A stretch of DNA of 64,000 nucleotides from Acidisphaera sp. L21 (GTDB lineage Bacteria; Pseudomonadota; Alphaproteobacteria; Acetobacterales; Acetobacteraceae): assembly GCF_009765685.1 (NCBI RefSeq), contig NZ_LMUY01000151.1:62001-126000 (forward strand), in the 5' to 3' direction. Shown here piece by piece: positions 24,064 to 32,577 of the stretch. A program made the position numbers and the translations under genes. Positions within the stretch are counted from its first letter, which is position 1. Every line of letters begins with the position of its first letter. Below the pieces are notes generated by a model. That model made no database searches. It was not told the DNA's origin and saw nothing but the letters and a program-made list of their open reading frames with translations.

Positions 24064-25108
24064 TCCGCAACGCCAGCGCTCCGGCGGCGCGGGATTGGTG
24101 GGTGAACCACTGATACAGACTGCGCCGCCGCGCCCGCCCGCCAAACGCGCCATGCACCGGGGAGGCGTGGTCGGCCGGTTCGAACAAGGTCGGCTGTTCC
24201 AGCGACGCGTGACCGGGGTCTCGGGTGAGTTGCCCGTCGAACCCCAGCCGGGACATCAGGTAGGCGACCAGACGGGGTGACACCCTTGTCGCCAGCGAGA
24301 ATGCGAGCGCCGTGCCGCTGACGATCACTTCCGGGCAGCCCGTCATCGCGGCCTGGTAGATACCGGCAGCGATGATTTCCGGTTGGTAGACCGGGGGCGC
24401 CGGGCGGGCGGGCCAGCCCATATGGGATGTCGCATGCGAGAAGAACGGCGTGTTGACCGCGGGCGGGAATACCGTGCTCACCCGGATCGGGCTGCGCGCC
24501 ATCGTCAGTTCCGCCTGCAGCGCCTGAGCGAACCCGCGGACCGCCGCTTTGGCGCCGGCGTATGACGACATCAGCGGCAGGCCATGGAAGGCGGAGGCGG
24601 AGCATACGTTGACGATGGTGCCGGCATTGCCGGGCTGCATCAGCGCCAGTGCGATCCGGCAGCCATTCACCGTGCCGCCGTAGGTGACGGCCGTCACCCG
24701 ATCATACTCATGCGCCGGTACGGCCGTGAACCGGCCGTAGACGCCATTCCCGGCGCAGTTGATCCACAGATCCGGCACGCCCAGTTGGGCCACGATCGCG
24801 TCGGCGGCGAGGCGGAGCGCCTTGCTGTCGCTGACATCGGCAGATGCGGTGGCGGAGTCAGCGCCCGCCTGTTCGATATCCGCGGCGGAGGCAGCCAGCC
24901 CGGCGGTGCCGCGCGCGATGATGCCGACCTTCCAACCGTGCCGCGCAAACAAGGCCGCCGTGCAGCGGCCGATGCCGGATGACCCGCCGGTGATGATTAC
25001 AACTCTGGCCCGGCGGGTCAGGTTCGGTACTCCTGCATCGAATCGTGATTGTCGCCGCTCGTTAAAGGCGTCTGGCGGCGTAGGGTTTCCCGCGGGGTCA
25101 CTCGACAA
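24038..25108 (-). CDS. SDR family oxidoreductase with C-terminal extension
   Basis: Short-chain dehydrogenase of 356 residues, longer than the usual 250 because of an extra ~100-residue C-terminal part. T-G-G-S-S-G-I-G-R-C near residue 41 and Y-A-G-A-K near residue 190 are the cofactor and catalytic motifs. The C-terminal part holds L-A-T-R-V-S-P-R-L and a basic tail, as in other long SDRs of uncertain role. The TTG at 25108 overlaps the end of pbpC by 11 bases. No ATG or GTG lies before the conserved domain, so the start is uncertain, but translational coupling to pbpC is plausible. Confidence 0.82.
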   Translation of the reverse strand: MSSDPAGNPTPPDAFNERRQSRFDAGVPNLTRRARVVIITGGSSGIGRCTAALFARHGWKVGIIARGTAGLAASAADIEQAGADSATASADVSDSKALRLAADAIVAQLGVPDLWINCAGNGVYGRFTAVPAHEYDRVTAVTYGGTVNGCRIALALMQPGNAGTIVNVCSASAFHGLPLMSSYAGAKAAVRGFAQALQAELTMARSPIRVSTVFPPAVNTPFFSHATSHMGWPARPAPPVYQPEIIAAGIYQAAMTGCPEVIVSGTALAFSLATRVSPRLVAYLMSRLGFDGQLTRDPGHASLEQPTLFEPADHASPVHGAFGGRARRRSLYQWFTHQSRAAGALALRTIRRPASP

Positions 25109-27263
25109 TGACCGCCACCGGCTTGGACACGCCCGCCGCCAAGGGCAGGCGGATCTGGAAGTGATGGCGGCCCGGGGTCATCGGCCAAAACAGCGGCGCG
25201 TCCGGGGCGGTGGTTGCGACGGGCTTGCCATCCACCAGCCACACGATCTGCGGCACTGGCGGGTCGGCGGTGGCGCGCAGTACTAGGCGGTTCAGCGCGG
25301 GCGGCGCCTCCGGATTGCGCCAGACATGGGTGTCCGGGTCCGGCTGCGTGATCGATAGGTGTGGAGTGGGCGGCGCGGCGGGGTGGGTGGCGCCGGGGCG
25401 CACCCACTCGGCCAGCTTTTCGTCGCAGCCCGGGCCGGCGCGCTGGCCGGTGCCGGTGCAGAGTTCGGTTTCCTCGCGGCCCGGCGGGGCGGCGAAATCG
25501 CCAGCCAGCAGGTCGCTGCGGCCGACGCCGTGCAGGCGCAGCATGATGGATTGGGCCAGCAACGCCGCCGCTCGGCCACCGCTCAGCTGGCTCATCGGCC
25601 CGGCATCGGCGCGGCCGATCCACACGCCGACCAGATAATCACGCGACCATTCCAGCGTCCAGGCGTCACGGTAGCCCTGCGAGGTGCCGGTCTTCAGCGC
25701 CACGGCGAAGGGGAATTCGGACGAGCCATAGCGCGGGAAGGAGGGCAGCCGGGCCAGCGGGTCGCTGAGGAAGCGGCCGACGAGGCGGGCGGAGTCGATG
25801 GAGATGACGCGGTGCGGCTCGGGCGCCGGGCCGGCGAACCAGCGGAGGTCGGCGGCCATGCCGTCCTCGGCCAGGGTTGCGTAGGCGCGCATCAGGCGGT
25901 CCAGCGAGGTGGGGAGTGCGCCGATCGCCATGGCAAGGCCATAGCGTTCCGCCGGGCTGGTCAGGGCGTGCAGCCCGATGGTGCGGAGAAAGGCGAAGCT
26001 GTCCGTCAGGCCGATGTGGCGCAGCAGGTTGGTCGCCGGGACGTTGCGGGAGTTTGCCAGCGCCTGGCGGGGCAGGAGCGGGCCGAGGAAATCGTGATCG
26101 GCGTTGCTGATGCCGGCCGCACCCTCCGGCAGGTCGGCCATGACGTCCTGCGGTGCGATCACCTGGCGATCCAGGCCCAGCGCGTAGAGGAACGGCTTCA
26201 GCGTGCTGCCGGGGGAGCGGAGGATGGCGGAGTAGTCGATCGCACCGCCGGGCTGGCTGGCGAACCCGGCGGAGGCGACATCGGCCAGCACCTCGCGCGT
26301 GTGGCGGCGGACCACCATGACGGCGACCTGCTGCGCGCCATCCTGCTGCCAGGCGCGGAGTTGGCGGGTGGCGGTGGCGGTGACCCAGCGCTGCATCGGC
26401 GCATCCAGCGTGGCGCGGACCATGCCGCCTGCGGGGGCGAGCGTTTGCAGCCGGAGAGCCAGTTGGAGGAAGGGTGGACGACGCCGGGTTGGGACGGTGG
26501 CGAGCGTGGCGAGGTCGGCCAGCGCGGCATCCCGGTCCTTTGGCGACAGGTCCATGCCGGCGATGGCCAGCCGGGCGCGGGCGGCGGCGCGCGAGCGATG
26601 ACGGTGCAGCGCCATGCGGCCCGGCGCCTGTGGGATGGCTGACAGGATCGCCGCCTGCGCGACGGTGAGGTCCTCGGCCGGCTCGTCGAAATACCAGCGG
26701 GCAGCGTGGGCGATGCCATGGCTGTTCTCGCCGTACGGGGCCAGGCGGAGATATTGCGCCAGCACGGCGGCGCGGCCGTATTCGGCAGTCAGCGCCAGGG
26801 CGGTCCCCGCCTCCACCGCCTTGGCCCATAATGTGCGTGGGCGGGGGTGCTGCATGCGGGCGACCTGCATCGCCACGGTGGACGCGCCGGAGCCGTGGCC
26901 GCCGGTTATGTGCTGCCAGGTGGCCCGCAGCACGGCGGCCGGGTCGATCCCGGGATGGGACCAGAAGCGCCGATCCTCCAACGCCAGGGTGGCGGCGACC
27001 ACGCGCGGCGGCGGGTCGACCGGCCAGTAGCCGTAATCCACCTGGCGGCCGCCATCCGGGCGCAACGATTCGTGCCCGGCCTGGGTGAGAAATCCACCGT
27101 CGCGGTCCGTGATGAAGGCCGTGGGCGGGGGCGCGACGAGGCGAACATCACCTCCGACTGCCACGCCCCATACGGCGACCAGCCCCACTGCCCCGGTGAG
27201 CAGCAGCCGAACCACTCCATCCCGCAGCAGCAGCCAGCCCGTGCGCAAACCCCGAATCCTCAA
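25098..27263 (-). CDS. pbpC: penicillin-binding protein 1C
   Basis: Bifunctional class A penicillin-binding protein of the PBP1C type, in the inner membrane with catalytic domains in the periplasm. The 721 residues comprise an N-terminal membrane anchor (about 17-37) and a glycosyltransferase 51 domain with E96 in L-A-L-E-D-R-R-F. The transpeptidase has S353-T-L-K356, S-R-N and K-T-G-T-S (near 525). A C-terminal PBP1C-specific beta domain (about 620-721) follows. TTG at 27263 is the most upstream start; TTG at 27248 has better-spaced GAGG and is an alternative. The alpha-2-macroglobulin gene that often accompanies pbpC is not in this window. Confidence 0.93.
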   Translation of the reverse strand: MRIRGLRTGWLLLRDGVVRLLLTGAVGLVAVWGVAVGGDVRLVAPPPTAFITDRDGGFLTQAGHESLRPDGGRQVDYGYWPVDPPPRVVAATLALEDRRFWSHPGIDPAAVLRATWQHITGGHGSGASTVAMQVARMQHPRPRTLWAKAVEAGTALALTAEYGRAAVLAQYLRLAPYGENSHGIAHAARWYFDEPAEDLTVAQAAILSAIPQAPGRMALHRHRSRAAARARLAIAGMDLSPKDRDAALADLATLATVPTRRRPPFLQLALRLQTLAPAGGMVRATLDAPMQRWVTATATRQLRAWQQDGAQQVAVMVVRRHTREVLADVASAGFASQPGGAIDYSAILRSPGSTLKPFLYALGLDRQVIAPQDVMADLPEGAAGISNADHDFLGPLLPRQALANSRNVPATNLLRHIGLTDSFAFLRTIGLHALTSPAERYGLAMAIGALPTSLDRLMRAYATLAEDGMAADLRWFAGPAPEPHRVISIDSARLVGRFLSDPLARLPSFPRYGSSEFPFAVALKTGTSQGYRDAWTLEWSRDYLVGVWIGRADAGPMSQLSGGRAAALLAQSIMLRLHGVGRSDLLAGDFAAPPGREETELCTGTGQRAGPGCDEKLAEWVRPGATHPAAPPTPHLSITQPDPDTHVWRNPEAPPALNRLVLRATADPPVPQIVWLVDGKPVATTAPDAPLFWPMTPGRHHFQIRLPLAAGVSKPVAVIVE

Positions 27264-27342
27264 TCCTGCGATGACGCTAGCCGCAGCACGGGGAAAAGCG
27301 TAGCACCCGGTATAGCCTCAGGCTGTCCCACCGCTTGCGGCG

Positions 27343-28284
27343 ATGGGAGTGTTGATCGTGCCGAATGCGTTCTCACCCGGATTTTCGCCGGATTCCGACC
27401 GCCCGATCCCGTATATGGACCGCACGCGCGACTTCTACCGCGCCATCGGGTTCACGGTGCCATATCGCTGGGCCTCGTTTGCGGAGGTGCCGTTCACGCC
27501 TCTGCACAAGACGCTGGCCGAATCCTGCGTCGCACTGATCACGACCGCCGCGCCGTTCGACCCGGCAAAGGGCGACCAGGGGCCGGGCGCGCCGTATAAC
27601 AGTGCGGCGAAGTTCTTCACGGTCTATTCCGGCGATACGGCGGCCGAGCACGATCTGCGCATCTCCCACGTCACGTATGACCGCACCCATACCAGCGCCG
27701 TGGACCAGGCGAGCTATTTCCCGCTGCGCGCCCTGCGCGATGCGGTGGTGGCCGGGCGGATCGGGCGGGTCGCGGCGCGGTTTCACGGCGCACCCACCAA
27801 TCGCAGCCATCGCGCCACGATCACCACCGACGCGCCAGAGATCGTGCGCCGCAGCCAGGAGGATGGGGTGGATATCGCGGTGCTGGTGCCGAACTGTCCG
27901 GTTTGCCACCAGACCCTCTCCCTCGTGGCGCGGCAGTTGGAGGCGGCGGGCATCCCGACGGTCATCATGGGGTGCGCCAAGGACATCGTGGAGCATTGCG
28001 GCGTTCCGCGGTTCCTGTTCAGCGACTTTCCGCTGGGCAATGGCGCCGGCAAACCGGGGGACCGCTCGACACAGGACTTCACGCTGGGGTTGGCGTTGCG
28101 GGTGCTGGAAACCGCGCCGGGTTCGCGCACGACTGTGCAGTCCCCGTTGCGCTGGGCGGACGATGCGGCGTGGAAACTGGATTTCTCAAACGTCGACCGC
28201 ATCGCGCCCGAGGAATTGGAGCGCCAGCGGGCCGAGTTTTTGGCGCAGAAGGCGGTCGCGCACGCCGTCCGCGCAGCCAGTTGA
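27343..28284 (+). CDS. glycine/betaine/sarcosine reductase selenoprotein B-like protein
   Basis: Homologue of the GrdB subunit of clostridial glycine/sarcosine/betaine reductases, found here in a proteobacterium outside that pathway. The 313-residue product has Y-M-D-R-T-R-D-F-Y near residue 24 and F-A-E-V-P-F-T-P-L near 46-54. A redox-like C185-P-V-C188 stands in V-P-N-C-P-V-C-H-Q; all codons there are ordinary cysteines, so no selenocysteine is needed. The function of these short GrdB-like proteins is unknown. ATG at 27343 is the most upstream start. GTG at 27358 has GGGAG eight bases upstream and may be the true one. Confidence 0.85.
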   Translation: MGVLIVPNAFSPGFSPDSDRPIPYMDRTRDFYRAIGFTVPYRWASFAEVPFTPLHKTLAESCVALITTAAPFDPAKGDQGPGAPYNSAAKFFTVYSGDTAAEHDLRISHVTYDRTHTSAVDQASYFPLRALRDAVVAGRIGRVAARFHGAPTNRSHRATITTDAPEIVRRSQEDGVDIAVLVPNCPVCHQTLSLVARQLEAAGIPTVIMGCAKDIVEHCGVPRFLFSDFPLGNGAGKPGDRSTQDFTLGLALRVLETAPGSRTTVQSPLRWADDAAWKLDFSNVDRIAPEELERQRAEFLAQKAVAHAVRAAS

Positions 28285-28366
28285 GACGCGTCTGCCGCAG
28301 TAACACCTTAGTTCTCGGGGCGTGATATCCGGGGTCCCGTAACATCGGCGGCTGTGCGGTCGACGC

Positions 28367-29497
28367 ATGATGGGAGAGATCCGACAACTCACCGGCCTAC
28401 GCGGCGTCTGCGCGTTAATAGTCGTGATTGGACATTACGCCAGCGGTGAAAATTCGTTTCTAATTTACTTTACGTTTCAGAACGTGGTGGTCGACGTCTT
28501 CTTCTGCCTCAGCGCCTTCACCTTGTGCCTGGTGTATGGCGCGGGGGGTCGGGGGACGCTGCGGCTGGGGGCATTCGCGGGTGCGCGGGTGGCGCGGATC
28601 TATCCGGTGTATTTGGTGACGCTACTGATCACCATCGTCGTGCAGCGTTCGTGCGACCCGGCACCCTTGGCGACCTCGCACCTGTTGGGCCAGGCGTTGC
28701 TGCTGAACGCCCTGCCAGTGCCCGGTTTGGCGGGGGCGTGGAACAACCCGGCCTGGTCCGTCTCGGTGGAGGCGTTTTGCTATGCGCTGGTCTTCCCGTT
28801 GGCGTTTCGCGCCAGTCGTCGCCTGGCCGCGAGGCCACGGTTGGTGGCGGTGCTGCTGGCGGTCGCCGTGGCGGCTGACTACATCGCGTTCCGCTACTAT
28901 TTCGACATCCGGGCGCTGCTGATCGGGGCGGGGCCGCCGGAGCGTGCAGTCGCCTATTGGATGCCGCTACTGCGTGGGGTGTCGATGTTCGCGGGCGGGT
29001 GGCTGGCCTACCTGCTGTGGCTGCGCGGGCCGGCATGGGCGGCGATCATGGGCATGGCGACCGATGCGGTGGCGGTGCTGATCGTCATTCTCGCCATCTG
29101 GGCGGCGCCGCAGCAGATGGAGTTGCAGATGCTCGTGCTGCTGGCCCCATTGCTGGTCGCCGGGTTGATGGACGGCACATCCGTGACGGCCCGGTTGCTG
29201 GCGACGGCCCCGGCGGTGTGGCTCGGACGGGTGTCGTTTTCGCTCTATCTGATCCATCAGCCGGTGCTGCTGGCGTATGGGGCATTCGATTCTTCACATG
29301 AGGGGATGCGGCGGTTCGTCGTGCCGCTGGCCGCGACTGCGGTGATCGCGCTGGCACTGTTCTACGGCGTGGAGATGCCGATGCGCCGGGTGCTGAGGCG
29401 GGTGCTGGTGGCGCCGGGGCTCGCCCACTCTGGCCTAACCCAGATAGGCGGTCCGCACCGCCTCGCTATCGATCAGCTCCGGCCCGGGGCCGGCTAG
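28367..29497 (+). CDS. acyltransferase 3 (OafA/ExoZ-like) family protein
   Basis: Integral-membrane acyltransferase that O-acylates surface polysaccharides or other glycans. It has 376 residues and about ten hydrophobic segments. The family opening R-Q-L-T-G-L-R-G-V-C-A-L lies at residues 5-16, with the catalytic His in V-I-G-H-Y at about 21-25. R-V-A-R-I-Y-P-V-Y near 75 and W-S-V-S-V-E-A-F near 128 are further family motifs. Substrate unknown. The last 63 bases overlap the convergent livF gene, so the C-terminus may be loosely conserved. Confidence 0.9.
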   Translation: MMGEIRQLTGLRGVCALIVVIGHYASGENSFLIYFTFQNVVVDVFFCLSAFTLCLVYGAGGRGTLRLGAFAGARVARIYPVYLVTLLITIVVQRSCDPAPLATSHLLGQALLLNALPVPGLAGAWNNPAWSVSVEAFCYALVFPLAFRASRRLAARPRLVAVLLAVAVAADYIAFRYYFDIRALLIGAGPPERAVAYWMPLLRGVSMFAGGWLAYLLWLRGPAWAAIMGMATDAVAVLIVILAIWAAPQQMELQMLVLLAPLLVAGLMDGTSVTARLLATAPAVWLGRVSFSLYLIHQPVLLAYGAFDSSHEGMRRFVVPLAATAVIALALFYGVEMPMRRVLRRVLVAPGLAHSGLTQIGGPHRLAIDQLRPGAG

Positions 29498-30145
29498 GAC
29501 GATCTCGCCGGACTGCAGCACGTAGGCCATCTGGGCGATTTCCAGCGCCATGTAGGCGTTCTGCTCCACCAGCAGGATCGTGACACCGAGTTTGTTAATC
29601 GCGACGATGGTTTCGAACACCTGGTCCACGAAGCGGGGGGCCAGGCCCATGCTGGGCTCGTCCATCAGCAGGGTGCGGGGCTTGGACATCAGGGCGCGGC
29701 CCATGGCGAGCATCTGCTGCTCGCCGCCGGAGAGCGTGCCGGCGAGTTGGGTCATGCGTTCGCGCAGGCGGGGGAATAGGCCCAGCACTCGGTCCAGATC
29801 TTCGGCCAACTCACCCCGGGGGCTGCGGCGGCGGAAGGCACCCATGCTGAGGTTCTCGCGCACCGTCAGGCGGCTGAAGACGCGGCGGCCCTCGGGCACC
29901 TGCACGAGGCCGAGCGGTACTAGATCGTGCGGGGGGATGGTGGTGACGTCGCGGCCGTCCAGGGTGATGCGGCCCTGGGTAAGCGTGCGCAGGCCGCAGA
30001 TCGCGTTCAGCGTGGTGGTTTTGCCGGCACCGTTGGCACCGACGACGGCGCAGATCGTGCCCTCGGCGACTGAAAGGGAGACGCCGCGGAGGGCGCGGAT
30101 GTTGCCGTAGGCGACGTGCAGGTCATCGGCGGCGAGTGCGCTCAA
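29435..30145 (-). CDS. livF: branched-chain amino acid-type ABC transporter ATP-binding protein LivF
   Basis: Second ATPase of a HAAT-family ABC importer. It has 236 residues: Walker A G-A-N-G-A-G-K-T-T, signature L-S-G-G-E-Q-Q-M, Walker B T-L-L-M-D-E-P-S-M-G-L-A-P, the LivF-type form. It is the last gene of the leftward operon. The TTG at 30145 overlaps the LivG stop (TTGA). The transported substrate need not be an amino acid, since this family also imports amides, urea and aromatic acids. Confidence 0.93.
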   Translation of the reverse strand: MSALAADDLHVAYGNIRALRGVSLSVAEGTICAVVGANGAGKTTTLNAICGLRTLTQGRITLDGRDVTTIPPHDLVPLGLVQVPEGRRVFSRLTVRENLSMGAFRRRSPRGELAEDLDRVLGLFPRLRERMTQLAGTLSGGEQQMLAMGRALMSKPRTLLMDEPSMGLAPRFVDQVFETIVAINKLGVTILLVEQNAYMALEIAQMAYVLQSGEIVLAGPGPELIDSEAVRTAYLG

Positions 30146-30945
30146 CCCTGGCGCTCCAGCGCGTCCATGCCGTGCTTGGCGGCGCGGGCGCCCAGGTAGG
30201 CGGCGATGACCGCCGAGTTCTCGCGGATTTCGGCGGGCGTGCCCTCGGCGATGCAGGCGCCGTGGTCGAGCACGGTGATGCGCTCGGAAATGCCCATGAC
30301 GACGCGCATCTGGTGCTCGATGAGGATAATGGTGAGGCCGAACTCGTCGCGCAGGCGGCGGATGAGTTCGAGCATGGCGTGGCTTTCCACGGGGTTCATG
30401 CCGGCGGCTGGCTCGTCCAGCAGGAGGAGGACCGGGTCGATGGACATGGCACGGGCGATTTCCAGGCGGCGTTGGTCGCCGTAGGGCAGATGCCGGGCCA
30501 GGCGGTCGCCGCGGCCGACCAGGCCCACGGCGGCCAGCAGGGCGGTGGCGCGGGCGATGGTGTCGCGGACCTTGCGGTGGTGGGCGGGGGTGGCGAACAG
30601 GGCGCCGAGCAGGGATTCAGGGGATTTCGCGTCCAGGCCGACCATGATGTTCTCGATGGCCGTCAAATCCGGGAACAAGCGAATATTCTGGTAGGTGCGG
30701 GCGATGCCGTGGCTGGCGACCAAGTCGGGGCGCAGGCCGTCGATGCGGGCGCCGTTGAGGTAGATCTCCCCAGCGCTGGGCTTCACGAAGGAGGTGAGGC
30801 AGTTGAAGAGCGTGGTCTTCCCTGCCCCGTTCGGGCCGATGATGGCGTGGATGGCGGCCTTCGGCACGGCGAGGTTGACGTTGTCGATCGCCAGCAGGCC
30901 GCCGAAGCGTTTGCTGATACCGGTAGCGGAGAGCAGCAGCGTCAT
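30142..30945 (-). CDS. livG: branched-chain amino acid-type ABC transporter ATP-binding protein LivG
   Basis: First ATPase of the importer, 267 residues. Walker A is G-P-N-G-A-G-K-T-T and Walker B is L-L-L-L-D-E-P-A-A-G-M-N-P. The LivG-specific G-I-A-R-T-Y-Q-N-I-R-L-F segment lies near residue 80. The signature motif is altered to L-P-Y-G-D-Q-R-R, as usual for LivG. The ATG overlaps the LivM stop by four bases (ATGA). Confidence 0.93.
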   Translation of the reverse strand: MTLLLSATGISKRFGGLLAIDNVNLAVPKAAIHAIIGPNGAGKTTLFNCLTSFVKPSAGEIYLNGARIDGLRPDLVASHGIARTYQNIRLFPDLTAIENIMVGLDAKSPESLLGALFATPAHHRKVRDTIARATALLAAVGLVGRGDRLARHLPYGDQRRLEIARAMSIDPVLLLLDEPAAGMNPVESHAMLELIRRLRDEFGLTIILIEHQMRVVMGISERITVLDHGACIAEGTPAEIRENSAVIAAYLGARAAKHGMDALERQG

Positions 30946-32573
30946 AGCGCCTCCCGCTGGCGGATGGCCTTGGGGCTGAGGCCGTCCGGCTTCAGGCGGA
31001 CCACAGCGATGACGACGATGCCGTAGATGAGGTAGCGGTATTCGCCGAGGTCGCGGAGGACTTCGGGGGCGCCGATGAGGGCGGCGGCGCCGATGATGAC
31101 GCCGGGCAGGCTGCCGATGCCGCCGACGACCAGGATCGCCAGCACGTTCACCGAGACGAGCAATTGGAAGCTTTGCGGGAAGACGGAGCCGACCATCCCG
31201 GCGAAGATGCCGCCTGCGAGGCCAGCGAACCCGGCGCCCATCGTGTAGGCAGAGAGTTTGACGCCGACGAGGTTGATGCCGAGGGCTTGGGCGACATCCT
31301 CGTCCTCCCGCACCGCCAGCCAGCGGCGGCCGAGGCCGGAATGCTGCAGGCGCCAGGCGATGTAGCCGGCGGCGGCGGCCATGATCGCCGTCATGTAGAA
31401 CAGCCGTGTGGGGGAGCTGAGGACGAAGCCGAACAATGCGGGTTTGGGGATGTTGACGATGCCCTGGGCGCCGCCGAGTTCTGGCTTCAGCATGTCGGAG
31501 AGGACCAGCACGCGGATGATCTCGCCCAGGCCGAGCGTGGCGATGGCGAGGTAGTCGCCGCGGACTTTCAGTACGGGGAGGCCGAACAGGAACCCGGCCA
31601 GGGCGGCGAAGGCGATGGAGAATGGGAGGGCGGCGAAGAAGGTCAGGTGGCCGCCTGCCCCGGTTGCATCCGCCGTCAGCAGGCCCACGGTGTAGGCGCC
31701 GACCGCGAAGAAGGCGACGAAGCCGAGGTCGACCAGGCCGGCCAGGCCCAGCTCGATATTCAGGCCCAAGCCCATGAGGGTGTAGAGGCAGACCAGCATC
31801 ATCACCTGGGCGACGAAATCGTTGGTCAGCGCTGGGAGGGCGAGCAAGACGAGGAGGCAGAGCAGGCGGGCGCCGAGTTTTACCCGGGGGGGAAGCTGGG
31901 CGTATCGGGCGGCGCCGGGACGTATTGTGACGAGCGCCCCGATCGCGGCGGAGACGGCGGCGCCGGCGGGGAGCAGGCCGTCATAGGTGAAACCCCAATC
32001 GTCCACACCGCCGAGGCCGCCGAGAATGCCACGGATCAGTTCGCGCAGCAGGCCGGCGCAGACGACGCCGCCGAGCGCGCCGAGCACGATGCGGCGGGGG
32101 ATGGGCCCGCAGAGGACGAGGCCGGCGCCGACCAGCGCAGCGCAGGCGCCGGATGCGGCCAGGACCAAGGCAGCCTGGTCGTCGGGCAGCAGGAAGCCGA
32201 CCCGGTTCAGCGTGACCGGGGTGAGCGAGACCAGCATCCAGCGCAGATTGGCCCAGCGCGCGACGACCACCAGGGCCTGCACCAGGCCGCCCGCCACGGC
32301 CCCGGAGATGAGGGCGACGATTAGCACCGACGCCATTCGCTGCCGCCGGGCCAGCACCGCGCCGCCGGCCAGGGCAGCGGCGAGCATCAGGGAGTGGCCG
32401 ATATCCAGCACGCCGACCACCATCGCCCGATCGCTGAACTGGCCGAACAGCCCGACGAGGACGGTGAAGGCGCAGACGACTGCGACGGAGATGGTCACGT
32501 TCACCGCCGGGCGCAGGCCGCCGGGGAGTGCGATGGGTCGCCGGGCGACGCCCTGGGCCAGGTCGCTCGCCAC
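30942..32573 (-). CDS. livM: LivM-type ABC permease with extra N-terminal membrane region
   Basis: Permease subunit of the importer. From GTG at 32573, five bases after the livH stop, it has 543 residues; GTG at 32606 is possible. Ordinary LivM is about 300-450 residues. The C-terminal ~310 residues are the permease, with G-L-G-L-N-I-E-L-G-L-A-G-L-V-D-L-G near 280 and the A-L-G-I-N-L-V-G-V-K-L-S coupling segment near 435. About 230 residues before it form six or seven hydrophobic segments with no recognised domain, including a region like a second, degenerate permease half. This may be a fused or expanded N-terminal domain. Confidence 0.88.
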   Translation of the reverse strand: MASDLAQGVARRPIALPGGLRPAVNVTISVAVVCAFTVLVGLFGQFSDRAMVVGVLDIGHSLMLAAALAGGAVLARRQRMASVLIVALISGAVAGGLVQALVVVARWANLRWMLVSLTPVTLNRVGFLLPDDQAALVLAASGACAALVGAGLVLCGPIPRRIVLGALGGVVCAGLLRELIRGILGGLGGVDDWGFTYDGLLPAGAAVSAAIGALVTIRPGAARYAQLPPRVKLGARLLCLLVLLALPALTNDFVAQVMMLVCLYTLMGLGLNIELGLAGLVDLGFVAFFAVGAYTVGLLTADATGAGGHLTFFAALPFSIAFAALAGFLFGLPVLKVRGDYLAIATLGLGEIIRVLVLSDMLKPELGGAQGIVNIPKPALFGFVLSSPTRLFYMTAIMAAAAGYIAWRLQHSGLGRRWLAVREDEDVAQALGINLVGVKLSAYTMGAGFAGLAGGIFAGMVGSVFPQSFQLLVSVNVLAILVVGGIGSLPGVIIGAAALIGAPEVLRDLGEYRYLIYGIVVIAVVRLKPDGLSPKAIRQREAL

Positions 32574-32577
32574 CTTG

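Noticed and set aside
27895-27906. Possible selenocysteine site in the GrdB-like gene
   Set aside because: Both positions of the CxxC are ordinary cysteine codons, no in-frame TGA is present, and no SECIS is needed.
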